From: Craterostigma plantagineum
Taxonomy: Eukaryota > Streptophyta > Magnoliopsida > Lamiales > Linderniaceae
Length of the DNA: 64,000 bases
Assembly: GCA_027422505.1 (NCBI GenBank)
Contig: JAPQWV010000357.1
Span: 1-64,000 of the forward strand
Reading direction: 5' to 3'
The notes under the pieces were generated by a model. That model saw nothing but the letters and a program-made list of their open reading frames with translations, did not search any database and was not told the origin of the DNA. A program made the position numbers and the translations under genes. Positions within the stretch are counted from its first letter, which is position 1. Each line of letters begins with the position of its first letter. Shown piece after piece: positions 22,681 through 34,535 of this stretch.

Positions 22681-24175
22681 GAGAAGAGGCCAAGGACATC
22701 TACAACGGCTCAAGGACAAGGCTCGGGCGCAACGCAAACAGGTGCTGGAGCAGGTGAAACCCAAACCACACAAACCACCCAAACTACCCACACCACGCAC
22801 CGCACCACCACTCTAACCCACATCGACCTACCATCATTTCACCTAAGGACGCCCCCGCCCAAACCACCGACTCTGACAAGCCACTTGCTTCCGGAAGAAG
22901 AAGCAAGTGCAGCTATGCTCGTAGCATTGGCGCAAATCCAAGCTACTCCCTCTGTTGTTCCAAACCAATCGGGCCCTTCAGGACATGGCGTCAATCCACA
23001 TGAGTTCCTCGACAAATACATATTCGAAGGACAGTGGGCGACCCATTGTATGCCCAAAGAGCATCAAGTACAACAGCTCAAGGAAGTTCAACAAATTTTG
23101 CAACAAGCTTCGGTGGACCTCGTACTAATAGAAGACGACAAACTTCAGGAAGGTGAAGATCATGAACTAGATCCCACATGGCTTCCAGAGCTGATCGCGT
23201 AACGAGCGGATTCCCCACAAGACTAACACCAGGGACAGTTCGGATCGACAAGCCGTGGGAAAACATCAGGATCGAAATTCCCTTTTTTAAAGAAGTTCGT
23301 GAGAACATTTGGAGGTCACCGGACAAAGTCAAGAAGCCGAACGAGTTTGAGACAAGAGAGATTTCTCACTGGGATCAGCAAAGGCGAATGACTTATCTTT
23401 GGATGCTGACCCATCTCGGACCGGATGTAAGGATGAAGATGACTAAGGCGCAAGCAAAGAACCACTATAAGAGTCTATCTCCCATCTGCCAGCTACTAAG
23501 CGTCTACTGCGCCAAATGAGGACTTCCAACACCATTCTATGTAGTTGAGAGAGTCGACAGAACTCGAGACGAACTCAGCGAGACCGACCTACCCTACCTT
23601 CCTTGTGAAGAGGTGTACCGACTCTACCAATTCTACGTAGAGAAGTACAAGGGTCCTCAAGGCTTCATGAAGAAAGAAGGACTCGAGGGACTCTATCGGT
23701 TCATGACGTGACAAGTCAAGTACTTCGTCGCACACGACCTTCAGATGGCTCTGGAGAGCAACATGAAGAAGGTTAACATGACCGCTCCACTCAACAAAGG
23801 ACATGAGATCGAAGGGCTTCCCAACAATCACGTACACATCAGCTCAGTCCTAGGCGTCAGCTACAAAAATCTGATCGTGAAGAAGACTAGGATGATGCTG
23901 AAGACTGAGATACACAAATTCCGTTATGGGACGCTCAAGGTCATCAGAAGAAATATAGAGCAAAGGTTGGAAAGCATTAATAGAGAGACGATGCTGAGAA
24001 TCCACCGGTTCGTGAGAACCGCCGCTCCTAATGGAACTACTGGATGATATCGAGGAGCGTCTGGAGCTAAGGAACACACTCAGGAATTTCGAGCATGCAC
24101 TGGGCTTGCGCAGATCGTACTATGCCCGACGAGGACAGACAGCGCGGAAGAGAAATCAAGCACAAAGGGGGATAA
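22681..24175 (+). pseudogene. ORF3 C-terminal domain, element D
   Basis: After a Thr/His/Pro-rich stretch, the conserved end starts near 22885 with EEEASAAMLVALAQIQATPS, then GHGVNPHEFLDKYIFEGQW. Next come PGTVRIDKPWENIRIEIPFF, MTYLWMLTHLGPDVRMKMTK and ERVDRTRDELSETDLPYL, then a Lys/Arg-rich helical tail (TLKVIRRNIEQRLESINRET). Stops and frameshifts occur near 23200, 23518, 23710 and 24035. The last codons overlap the polypurine tract next to the LTR. H carries the same domain (57510-56259). Function unknown. Confidence 0.75.
24165..24175 (+). other. Polypurine tract of element D
   Basis: AAAGGGGGATAA immediately before the LTR start TGTAAAATG, overlapping the ORF3 end. Confidence 0.7.
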
Positions 24176-24521
24176 TGTAAAATGTCATTTGTAATTGTGC
24201 TTTGATTTAATTAGCTGTCTTCTTCGTAGATTGGGGCTTTTATTGTATTTGTCCTTAGTTTAGGACTTAGTTGTTATTTATACCAAGTTTGTTTGGTATA
24301 AATACATTTGTAAACATTGAGCTAATAGAGAAGATTTTAGAATTTGATCCGAAAGCCTTGTAATTCAATTTTCAGAAAGAGAAACAACAAATATCTTCTC
24401 TCACTACTCGGGATTCTCTCTAGGCTCTCCAAGAAGGTTTTCGATCGAAATCTTAATTTCCAAAATTCTTATCGATTCCTTTTGATTGCATGCCCAGGAC
24501 CGTTGAGTTGAGGACCTAACA
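24176..24521 (+). mobile_element. 3' LTR of copia element D
   Basis: 346 bp, TGTAAAATGTC to GACCTAACA. TATAAATA at 24297-24304 forms one arm of a perfect dyad (TTTATACCAA, 6 bases, TTGGTATAAA; 24277-24302). It lies directly against the primer-site remnant of element G. Confidence 0.9.
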
Positions 24522-24522
24522 C

Positions 24523-24534
24523 GCTATGATACCA
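24523..24534 (-). other. Primer-site remnant of element G
   Basis: Minus strand TGGTATCATAGC differs from the tRNA-Met type site TGGTATCAGAGC by one base. It is followed by the LTR-like start at 24537, which defines a minus-strand element whose body was removed or replaced by D. Confidence 0.65.
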
Positions 24535-24536
24535 AA

Positions 24537-25684
24537 TGAAGATATAAATGTGCCTAAGAGGGGGGTGAATTAGGCTTATAAAAATTATGCTTCTTCTTTT
24601 CCCAAAACCTAAGATGTAGTGACTTAGATATGACTACTAATGCTTGTGACGTGTATGCCTGATATGTCCTGGTAACTGTAAAGTAAATGCGAGACAGGAT
24701 TTTTATAAATGTTATATCCCCAAATGGGGTTTACTCCTCTCCTTAGGGTTTGCTCCCCAAGAGTTTAACCAATCACTATAATGCACCGTAGCTGGATACA
24801 AAACTGATTGATTAGCCCAATACACAACCGAAACAAGTCGAGCACTAGAAACACTAGGTTACCACACGCCGAGTTTCGTTCCTCAGAATCTCCTGATCCC
24901 GAAAGACACAGCTCGCTACCGAAGGGCCCTCGGAACTCGTTCCCTTCACGTGTGCGTAAACATCGACCTTGCCTTCTTGGTATTGCTCACGTCCGAAGAC
25001 AGAATATACAGTGTGGGAGGATGGAATATCAGGATGAATCACTCGTTCAGTGATGGAATCGTAAGTTAAAGCTCAGTATGGCAGAAAGCTATCGCAAATG
25101 GAGGCTCTGCAATCTCTCAATATGTTTCCGCTCAAAAATCTGTCATAGGCGTATGTTCACAAGTTCTAAGTGCCTCGAAATTATGAAGTGTAGCTCATAT
25201 ATAAACCTTTTTCAATCAGCACTTCACATGGAAAATGAAATCATATAATAATCACCAAATCAAGCATAATTTCCATGCAATTTTCGAGAGTCAACATGCC
25301 ATATGAATCATGCCCATAATAAACATTCACAACAGTCATTAGCTCATTAATGCATGATCATATTCCATAAAAAAAGCTCTTAAGCATGAATATATTCCAT
25401 ACAAAGACTCAGATTCGTTCTCAAGCATATTCAATTATTTCGCATATATTTACCATATCAGAACTTTTCATATGTGATTCCCCGCTATCAGTTTTTTAGA
25501 ATAAGTCAATCCAGATTACTTTTCATGTATAGTACATGAGATAACATCATATCAATTCCATATTTAGCACATAATATCAGATCAGATCACAACTATCACG
25601 ATTCAAACAGTCATGCCACAACTTTCCATATTTCAGATATCATATCCATTTTGAGCACATAGCATCTTATCCACAAAGTCAATC
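24537..25684 (-). mobile_element. LTR fragment of unclassified element G
   Basis: Begins TGAAGATATAAATG next to a primer-site remnant and contains CCTAAGAGGGGGGTGAATTA, a phrase I recall from the LTRs of plant copia elements. The rest is AT-rich with no ORF worth calling. It is interrupted at 25685 by element B; similar AT-rich sequence resumes at 34869. Whether the whole stretch is one LTR is uncertain. Confidence 0.55.
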
Positions 25685-26020
25685 TGTAAGGAATATTTTA
25701 TAGTGTTCAATGTCATTACATTTATCTTAGTTGGCTTGTATTTAATTAACTTTGGGCTAGTTTGTAATACTCTAGTTCTTAGTTACTAGGGGTATAATAT
25801 ACCAACTATTGTGGTTTATATACCCCCAAAACCCTAATTCATTAGGGTGTGTGTTTTTGGTGTAGTATGTGTGAGTTACATGTGTGTTAAAAGAAATAAA
25901 AGAATTTTAACAGCTTCACCTTCGTTCGCAAACACACCCCACGCACAAGCTTCAAATCTTTCATCATTAGCGTGGTAAAATCGTTCTTCGTTAGTTTGGT
26001 TGGATAATCTAGGACCTACA
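25685..26020 (+). mobile_element. 5' LTR of element B
   Basis: TGTAAGGAAT to GACCTACA, 336 bp. Includes TTTATATACC as a likely TATA region and the CCCTAATTCATTAGGG dyad near 25833. Followed directly by the primer site. Confidence 0.9.
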
Positions 26021-26022
26021 AG

Positions 26023-26034
26023 TGGTATCAGAGC
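26023..26034 (+). other. Primer binding site of element B
   Basis: TGGTATCAGAGC two bases after the LTR end; initiator tRNA-Met type. Confidence 0.9.
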
Positions 26035-26339
26035 CAAACACGTTCCGATTTGAACGATTTCTGAAATTTTTGGCTATTTTTTCGGTTCGAATTTATGCCT
26101 TGTTCTTGAGTTTTCGAGTTGGATTTACTATTTTCCAAACTCTAGAGCTAATTAGGCTGTTTCCGAGTGATTCTCAGTGTTTACCCCAACTGTTTTCAGC
26201 AAATTTGAGTTTGATTTGGGCACAAATTCGAGTCTGGGATTTTTTTTTCTGGTTCAGTTCTTCATTTTCTGGCAGGATTTTTGCACAACTTTTTAATCGC
26301 TCGATTTGCAATCAGAGTTTTGAAGTCCAAATCGCCTGA

Positions 26340-27110
26340 TTTTGTTTTTTTAAAAAAAAGCACGGCGATTGTGCCAGGTTAAGGAAATCGCCCGATTTGG
26401 TTCCAAAAACACACGCCGATTGCTTAATTGGTCAAACATTTTTTTCGGTCAAGTGTACAAACAAATAATCGCACATTCACTGTAGCGATATCATTGTAGC
26501 AAATTTAATCAATCACAAAGAATCGCCCGATTCACTAGCAAAGTCATTGTGGCAAAGGAACTTTAGCGATTCACTGTAGCAAATTAACTGTAGCGAATTT
26601 AATGAATCACAAACAATAGCCCGATTCGCTAGCAAATTCACGGTAGCAACTAACTGCAGCGATTCACTGTAGTAAATTTAATCAATCTCAAACAAGCGCC
26701 CGATTCACTAGCAAATTAACTGTAGCGATTCACTGTAGCAAATTAACTGTAGCGATTCACTGTAGCAAATTTAATCAATCACAAACAATCGCCCGATTCA
26801 CTAGCAAATTCACTGTAGCGAATTCAATTCCACGCACTCAATCGCCCAATTTTAATAAATAGTGTACTTGTTCCTCACAGAGCAAATCAGCCGATTTTAA
26901 TAAATTCAATGTAGGAATCAATCAATCGCCCGATTCGGTACTGTAGCTAGCAAATCACTCGATTTGAACTCTCGGCGAATTTCAGTCCTTAGACAAACAA
27001 TCGCCCGATTCTGATCCTCTTTGAACAGTAATTCGCTCGAATTTAAATTCGGCGAATTGTCACTTAGCAAATTCGTCCGATTGTTTCAGTCGCCCGGTTG
27101 CTTTAGTTGC
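26340..27110 (+). repeat. Leader repeats of element B
   Basis: The leader between primer site and gag is crowded with two motifs, AATCGCCCGATT (about nine variants) and CACTGTAGC (about ten). A roughly 52-bp core (CTGTAGCAAATTTAATCAAT through CCCGATTCACTAGC) occurs four times, at about 26492, 26588, 26665 and 26758. No ORF is supported here. Confidence 0.8.
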
Positions 27111-27602
27111 CCTAATTAGGAATTTGCAAATTCACACGATTTTTGTCTTCCCGATTTCAAAACTTAATACTTTCAATTGAATTTTCATCTTTCAAAACTT
27201 CAAATCGGGCTATCCAATCCTCACTAACTCACCCTTCGATAATCACACCTTAACGTTCTTGATCAAAAAAAAATCTCGAAATTTCTTTTTCATTGGCTGA
27301 ATCCAACGGACACAGTCTCTTTTAACCATTTTTCGATAATTCTCAAAATAATTTTTTTCCAGGTCCAAAACCTTCGGTGTAGACGATGTTTTCGTTCAAA
27401 TCAAATCCACAAAACGTGTCAACGATCATTTATATCCAACAATAAACTTAGGACGTCATTGGCATATTATAGAAACAATTTTGGTCATTTTCTCGAAGTT
27501 TTCGAAATCATCAAAAAATTTTACGGTGTACACCAAGTTCTCAACGATTAAATTATCGAAGCTTCAGTCACACACGTAAGGATCCACACACCCAATCAAT
27601 CA

Positions 27603-28824
27603 ATGACACCCTTCCACAAGTCCCATAGTAAGAAAAACTCCGAGCCAATCAAATGCTATAATTGCAGCAAACTTGCGCACACGGCTATAGACTGCTTCCT
27701 ACCCAAAAAGAAGGACGAGGAGTACTGCTCTAGAAAATTACGACAGATTAAGCAAACGAAAACTGGAGTAGAGTTGATGGGAGAACAAGATAGCTGGCTC
27801 GATGAAACAACTGAAAGCGAGTCAAGAAAGTGTAGCCAAAATAGCCCTAGTGAAAGGAGCTATATCGGAGAAAAAGGACATGAAAGCAGACGATGGTGGT
27901 AAAAACGAGGAAGCATATTCAGAAAGGGAGGTAGAATCTATGGACCCCCTTTTGTATTTCGAACTCCAAGAAAAATTGACAGCTCTTCATAGCAATTTCA
28001 GGTCAATAGAAAAAGAATTAACTAAGACTATAGCCGATCTAGATATGACACGTGAAAACGTAGATAGACTAGAAACTAGCTTAGCTAATTCCGAAGCCAT
28101 TTTAGCTGAATCAGCGTCAAAAGTCATTGACTTAACTAACAAAGTCTCAAACTACGAGCAAACAACAAGCAACTGCGTAGATCACGAGAGGACAATCAAC
28201 GACTTGCAAGCTTGGTTTGATAACAATTATCAATGTATACTCAGACAGCTTCAAGAAATGAGTAATCTTGACTGTATGTTGGAAGTAGCACAATCAAAAA
28301 TTGACAGTCGCGACGGTGAAATAGTAAAACTGACAACACAGATTAGCGAGCTGAAAGCTAAATTGACAACTTGTGACGACGAGCGAATCAATAAAACATG
28401 CGAGTTTGATCCCTTGAATAAAGAGCGCATAAAACTGTATGCTAGGATTAAAAAGCTAGAGGATCTCCTAACAAAAAGAGGACAAACAGATCGAACGATC
28501 TTCTTAAACCAGCCTAAGGACACAGAATTCTACGATCCACGTGCAGGTCTAGGCTTTGTGCCAAACCCTGCCCCGGCTGTGAAGGAATCGCTAAACCCTT
28601 ATGATCCGAATGATATTAGCTATTTAGGGATCAATATGCCTAAATTAATGGCCTTCACACCAGAAAGTGATGGAGATACGAAGACAGGAGTAGAAATTCC
28701 ACTTGACTATGAAGCTATGAATAATAGCTACAAGACAAGGGAAATACCTTTGTCTGATGACTACTTAGATGCTCTTATTCCCCCTTCAACACCAATCATT
28801 GGGAGAACACGTCCCGTGACTTAG
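27603..28824 (+). pseudogene. gag: Gag of element B: zinc knuckle and coiled coil
   Basis: The first frame (27603-27902) has a CCHC knuckle, CYNCSKLAHTAIDC, then KKDEEYCSRKLRQIKQTKTG. A frameshift near 27810 passes to the second frame (to 28824). That frame is a long heptad-rich coiled coil (LQEKLTALHSNF, LDMTRENVDRLETSLANSEA, NKERIKLYARIKKLEDLL) ending in FLNQPKDTEFYDPRAGLGF, the same block that follows the coiled coil in C and H. The usual N-terminal Gag core upstream of the knuckle is missing. Gag would assemble particles; this copy is broken. Confidence 0.85.
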
Positions 28825-29795
28825 CACAGTCCAGCCCCTCTAGTGCATATATCCCACCAGCAATTAAGGAAATCTCTGACTTGCGCTCGACCCTAGAGTC
28901 TGCAAAGATTGTTTTTCAGGTTGAAAATGACATGCTATTGACAATAATTTCCTCACTCGAAAAACAAATCAACAGAACTATAGCTTCAGCCTCTCCACAA
29001 ATGTCTCTACCTGAGTCTAAAGTAGAACCTCCAACCAAGCCTAGGACATTAAGAAAGCATAATATATCGAGAAAATCAAAGCCTACCAATTTATCCTCAC
29101 ATGCACCTAGATGTAAAATTTTAGATAGATCGAAGGAGATAGCCGCAGAAGACGACCTATTATTTGAAAATTGTGCCCATTCTTTTAAGAAGAAGGAGGC
29201 AGTTAAATTTAGAGCATGTAGTTCAACTTCGCATAGTAGGCATCTATCGCAAGCTAAGTACAACCTTGCTACATCTCCACCCATGATCTCATTTTCTGAA
29301 TCTGTACGAACATATATGCTCTCTAATTTCCACTTTTCTTATGATGATGCACTTGCCTTAAATTCTCGTTTTAGATTAGCAATTGCAAGTACAATCAAGA
29401 ACGACGCACGCTTCTTTTCTAAGTCAGGCTCACAAACTCAAAAAGAGAAGCTACAAACAAAAAGAAAGACAAAGCCTGCACATTCGTCTCCTAAGTCCAG
29501 TTCTAAACTTGACAAACAAGAACACAAAAGCATCCAATCAAAGCACCCCAAGATTGAAGTTAAAGCTAAAGTTTCGGGAAATAAGCAAATCTGGATCACA
29601 AAACAAGAACTTAGGGCAAGCACTAGCACCTGTTATCCCTTAGGAATTAGAAAGATTTGGGTTCCTAAATCAACCATTGAAGCTACAGATAAATTTAAAG
29701 TTGACTTAGGACATAAATCTACGAAAGATGCATGCATAAACTCTAGACCTAATACGAAAGGACCCAATCTTAGATGGGTACCAAAATCCGCGTGA
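28825..29795 (+). pseudogene. Gag C-terminal tail of element B
   Basis: After a stop at 28822, the frame 28881-29795 encodes a second short coiled coil (MLLTIISSLEKQINRT) and a long Lys/Ser-rich tail (KEKLQTKRKTKPAHSSPKSS). It ends GPNLRWVPKSA, the stretch that stands just before the protease in C (there RGPIYKWVPKAL at about 53490). Strongly basic, possibly nucleic-acid binding (inference). The first tandem-duplication breakpoint cuts this frame at 29031. Confidence 0.8.
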
Positions 29796-29965
29796 GATGT
29801 TTTTGCAGTTTCCAACATGGGTAGGTACTTAGAAAGCGGCTCCACACCCATGACTGGTTTGCGACGATAGCGCCCACCAGTTCCCTCACGTATGGTACCT
29901 GAAGCGGCCCGACATACGTGATCAAGGGGTGGGATGCGGGCAGCTAGAACTACACCGACAAAATT
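29796..29965 (+). pseudogene. Protease remnant of element B
   Basis: Reads MGRYLESGSTPMTGL, the decayed counterpart of the copia protease motif seen in C (YLDSGSCTHMTG). The catalytic aspartate is changed to glutamate. Sequence similar to pol stops within about 150 bp, so all of integrase, RT and RNase H are gone. Confidence 0.6.
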
Positions 29966-31758
29966 GGTAATATTCTAAATATGCATAAGCTCACATGTTC
30001 GACATTCACTGAATTTTCAATATGCATATGTGCTCAAATGAGTAACATACCTAATATGTTAGCAATATCTAGGATGAACTGCTCTTTATTCATGTTAAGA
30101 TACATTCTTCATCCTAGTAGACATGCTAAATAAGGTTCCCAAAAAAAAAGGAATTCATGGAATGCTTATATTTAGGGGGAGCTTTATTTATTAAATTAAG
30201 TGGGAGAATTTTAGAAATGAAATAATCTTCGCCAAATTATTTAATTTAGGGGGAGAAATTTCCTTGTAAAATTTCTCTAAAGATGGAACTTGGTTTAAAT
30301 GAAAAATAATAATAAATAATAATAATTTAAAAAAAATTCTTCTCAAATCAAATATAGGCTATAAACAATAAATCCCTCACCCTTATAGGTTCTTGCTAAT
30401 TCCGCGTTGACTAAATGTGAAATCGTTTCAGATTTCACAGGTTTCGTCGCGCATCGATCGATTTTCACAGTTTCAAACTTTGTAAACATCCTCTTCCGAA
30501 AATCGTCAATTAAGTGGTTACACTTGGTGTTCATCGAGTTTTTAATAATATTGTTTGGGTGATAATCGTACTCTGTCGCTGAGGTTTGTAGAAATTGCTT
30601 TAAATTTCGTCGATCGTTTTACAAATCTTAAGGTTTCGTCGCGAAACGATCGATTGTTTTTAATAATATTTTCAGAAATTGCTTTAAATTTCGGGCTTAA
30701 GTTCGTCTCGAAATCTGACTTTGGAAATCAGCTTTCGAAAATAACCATTCACAAATAAGACCTACTTTCAAAGTGCAAAACTCACAACGCAGAATCAATA
30801 GGTGGAATAGGAACAATAGTTTTACCTCATATAGACGGTTACACACAAGTACATCTTGTGAGGACCTTACACACAAAAGCGAGTAAAACTGCAAATAAAC
30901 ACAAAAGAAGGAACAATAGATTTACTTCATAAGGACTGTTGCACATGAGTACACCTTGAGAGGACCCAATATAAAAGCTAGTAAAACACACAAGCACACC
31001 TTGTGAGGACCCATGATAGAAAAGCTAGTAAAACTACAAATAAGCACAAGAGAAGGAAAAGGTCAAGTTGTAGCCTCTCTAAATTACGTGAAATTCCTCA
31101 TATGCTTCCCTCTCATTTTCACGATGTTGTTGCTGCATCCAGTTCATTTCTTGTAAGCTAATCGAGAATGCTGAAATGGGATAATAGACGAGAAATTTTT
31201 GGTAAATTATGTTTTAGTGTTGCTCATGCATGTCTATTTATAGGCATAAATGGAACAAAACATCATTATCGTTCCGACAAACCTAATCAATTTTTACAGA
31301 CGAATTTTTGACTTGAGGGTTCAACGCCGGGAGAAAGCAATCTTTCTTCGTCGATTATCGGATTTTGTGTCACACAAATCGATTTTGAAAAACTAGTTGA
31401 TTCGATATTTATTTTGGGACCAAATTTTTTAACTCTGGGTTATAGCTTATAGTTGAAAATTTCGCATGTCAGTTAGGGTGATTTTCTCTTCATAATTTTC
31501 ATTAAGAATTTTGGGTCAAAATTCTCAAGTCAGAAATTGCCCGATTCAACATTCACTAAGTGATTCCATGAATCGTCCGATTCTGGAATCGATCGAACCT
31601 AGGTCCTTATTACAAGTTTTCTCGGTGATTCCTCCAATCACCCGATTCCTGCAATCGTCCAATTCCTCCATCAATCGAAAGCGCTACAGTACATCATTTT
31701 CTCGGTGATTCGTCCAATTGCCTGTATTCCTCAATCAATCGAACGTGCTACAATGCAT

Positions 31759-31798
<40 letters not shown>

Positions 31799-32896
31799 AA
31801 ATCACCCGATTTTCATCACCTTTCCCAAAATCGTATACACGAATCAGTCTCATGAGGTCATCAAGTTTCGCGGGTCAGCTTAAGAACTAGAGTTTCGCGA
31901 GTTCAGTTCCCGTGTCACTCAGATTTCGCGAACCCTCCGAACAACTTCGAATTCGCGCATTCAGTTCGCAAACCACAGCTCAATTCGCGGTCCAAGCCAA
32001 ATTTCAATTCAACTCAAAGACTTCAAATTCTTTCGAAGACATACATCTTTTAAAAAAACATTTTCGCATACGGGATTTTCGGCACAACACTTTGAAATGT
32101 TCGAAACTAACAGTACCACACATCATCGACCCCTCATTGTAAACTCGGTACATCCTACTTTGAAAATTCTTCGAAAAACACCTAGTGAGACAACTACACC
32201 TCTCAGCGAGTATGGTATCTCGGGCTACTCCACAGACACGACTTGTTAGCGATGCGAGCAACCAAACGTAGGTAAACTCTAATATGCATCCTTTTGTAAC
32301 TTTTGCATGCTTATCAAGTTGAAAATTCAATTTGCCTACTTTGAAAACAATAGGGTACAATAGTCATGCACGCTCCAAAAAGACTTTCAATTCCAAATTT
32401 TCGCATGCATGCATGAGCTGAAATGCATATTTATCATGTTATAGTATATTTTATTTAGGCATACATTTTAAAGAATTTTCGAGTTTAAACTTTTATGTGT
32501 GCATATAAGTTGAGTTGACAAATGCCTATATCCTTTAAATGGTACATTTTGAATATGCATGTTCTTGCAAGATATTGAAGTTGGTAACGCATATTCCACG
32601 GTCAACCGATAAATACCATTTTCTTGTGAGCTAAATTTGAGGGGAGCTACTCTTTATTTTTAAGAGAAGCAACTCTTATATATGTCTTAAGGGGAGCAAT
32701 AATTAAAATTTTTAGGGGGAGTGGACTTTAACACGTGAACTTAGGGAAAGAGATTCGAAAGATAAATTTGATCCGTATTTGCATCTTTTGAGGGGGAGTA
32801 ATCCAGTTTTAAGAAGCATGATTCAAAAAAAATATATAGATATATACATATATCTACGTAGTTTAATATATAGTATACTATTAAATTATTAATACG
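29966..32896 (+). other. Long noncoding spacer of element B
   Basis: No gene recognised. It holds AGGGGGAG purine tracts near 30173, 30249 and 32713, and TCGATCG-rich DNA near 30450-30720. A block at 31500-31830 has the leader motifs again (CACCCGATTC, CGTCCGATTC, GCTACAGTACATC). A (TA)18 microsatellite lies at 31761-31796. Its position matches the spacer of C/D/E/H. The second copy is at about 41216-44140. Confidence 0.6.
31761..31796. repeat. (TA)n microsatellite, first copy
   Basis: 36 bp of TA. The duplicate at 43009-43036 has 28 bp, a length difference gained after the tandem duplication or in assembly. Confidence 0.9.
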
Positions 32897-33052
32897 ATGG
32901 ATAGGAAGGGAAAGAAAAAGTTCTCTCAAGCACTTCCACCTCCAAGACGGACTCCAACAAAAAGAAGCAACCTCGAGAGTTCCAGAATTCCAAAAGGCAT
33001 GACATCCATCCACAAACACGAAGATGATTTCAACCGGCCCTCTCCAACTTGC
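32897..33052 (+). pseudogene. Short basic ORF in element B
   Basis: ATG at 32897 starts MDRKGKKKFSQALPPPRRTP and continues for 51 codons. It is the best start of a downstream ORF in B, at the position of ORF3, but no ORF3 motif can be recognised. The frame breaks; 33049-33282 (KATSNFWQTLDRIEEQRMQD) may be its continuation. Coding status is doubtful. The second copy starts at 44140. Confidence 0.35.
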
Positions 33053-33282
33053 TGATCAAGCAGCACTCATCAAAGTTGATGGATGCATGGTTTTTTTCCA
33101 TGGTTCAGTCAGACCAAACTGAACCTAACCTAGGAACGCTGCCAAGTGTTAGTGAAGATTTCGAGTTCGTAAAAGCCACATCCAATTTTTGGCAAACTCT
33201 TGATAGGATCGAAGAGCAGAGGATGCAAGATTCCCTTACCTCACAAATTACTCGGACCAACCCCTATAGGTACAGGTGCTAA

Positions 33283-34525
33283 TTTTACTAGCTCCCGAGT
33301 AGAAGTCGTCGCATTAGGTTCAACGGCGCATGCACAACCGAGCCCTACCCACTCATCGATCTCCCAAAAGACCGATGTTTCATCAAATCACGGGGAACCA
33401 CTTTTGCTATCACCACTTCACTTTGGAAGCGGGTGATATTGAATTAAGTGGTAGTTAGCCCCACACCACTGAACTTTCTTGAACACATCGAGTCTAGGTG
33501 TCCTCACTACCTAAATGTTTTTTATTTTTTAGGACACATACACTTTTTCTTATTTGGACCTAGTGCCAGATCAGAACTTCCATAGACACATCTATAGTAG
33601 ATGTGATTCCAAGATTGGAAGGAAGTCCTACCGTTGCAACATCAAAACAACAGCGGTATCAGGCCATCGTCTGCGAGCTACGCTCCTAGATAGATGTTAA
33701 CGGGATGCCTATGTGGCCCCAGTTATAAGCCATGTCCTCACAGGCCACGTCTCAGAGTTTAACTCTGAACTCGGGTCGATGGATTACCTTAGTGGCTCCG
33801 TCTGGTTATTACCCGCACCGACTTGTCGTTTGTGTCCTTCTTGGACTCCTATAAAGCATGTCGATCTCGTTAATATGAATCGTCATGAGGGGGAGATGGG
33901 GATTTGTATAAACAAACAGGTCGGACCACCCAACATTTCCGCCGAGCGAACCACTACGAAGCCTGGCTCAATTGCACTTAAAACGTCAGATTCGAAGGAG
34001 CCTTGGCACATTTTAGAACACAACCCACGCTCACCATCAAAATTTCACCGTGGTTACCACGATGAAGCCGAACTACACTGGAACCTACAATGTCACATTC
34101 CAAAGGAGCTTTGACACATGTTAAAAGACACCCATGCATATCTTCTTCTGGAGCAGACAAGCTTCCTCGAGGCCGAACCAGACAACTTCTCTCGATGAAG
34201 ACGAATCTGGCGCTGAGAAGAAGAAGATTGGAGAAGATGTACGACTTCAAAATACAAAAATAAAAGACAAGGACAATATGCAAACAAAATTTCAAAGAAC
34301 TGCGACATCATCAAGAAACGAATATCGGGTCGTGGATCATAGCATACATCCGATCTACAACGTATAGCGTCAAGATAAGAGAGTTCTAGCTGAAAGTGCA
34401 TTCAAATCGTCCACAAGAAGAGGAGATAGCCTTTGCAGGGGAGGAAAGGGGAGATTGTTAGGACTCAAGAGATTCTCCATGTACCCAACAAAAATAACCC
34501 GCGCTGAATTGAAGATTGAACACCA
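33283..34525 (+). other. 3' region of element B without a clear gene
   Basis: Several short frames (33713-34114, 34134-34367) show no recognisable domain and overlap frames on the other strand, so none is called. ATGAGGGGGAGATGGGG at about 33887 is a purine tract. This is probably a decayed third-ORF region, by position only. Confidence 0.4.
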
Positions 34526-34535
34526 AGGGGGAGAT
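34526..34535 (+). other. Polypurine tract of element B
   Basis: AAGGGGGAGAT directly before the 3' LTR start TGATAGGAAT. Confidence 0.8.

Noticed and set aside
33713..34401. ORFs of 100-133 codons in element B's 3' region
   Set aside because: Overlapping frames on both strands, no recognisable domain, no homology to ORF3 that I can see.
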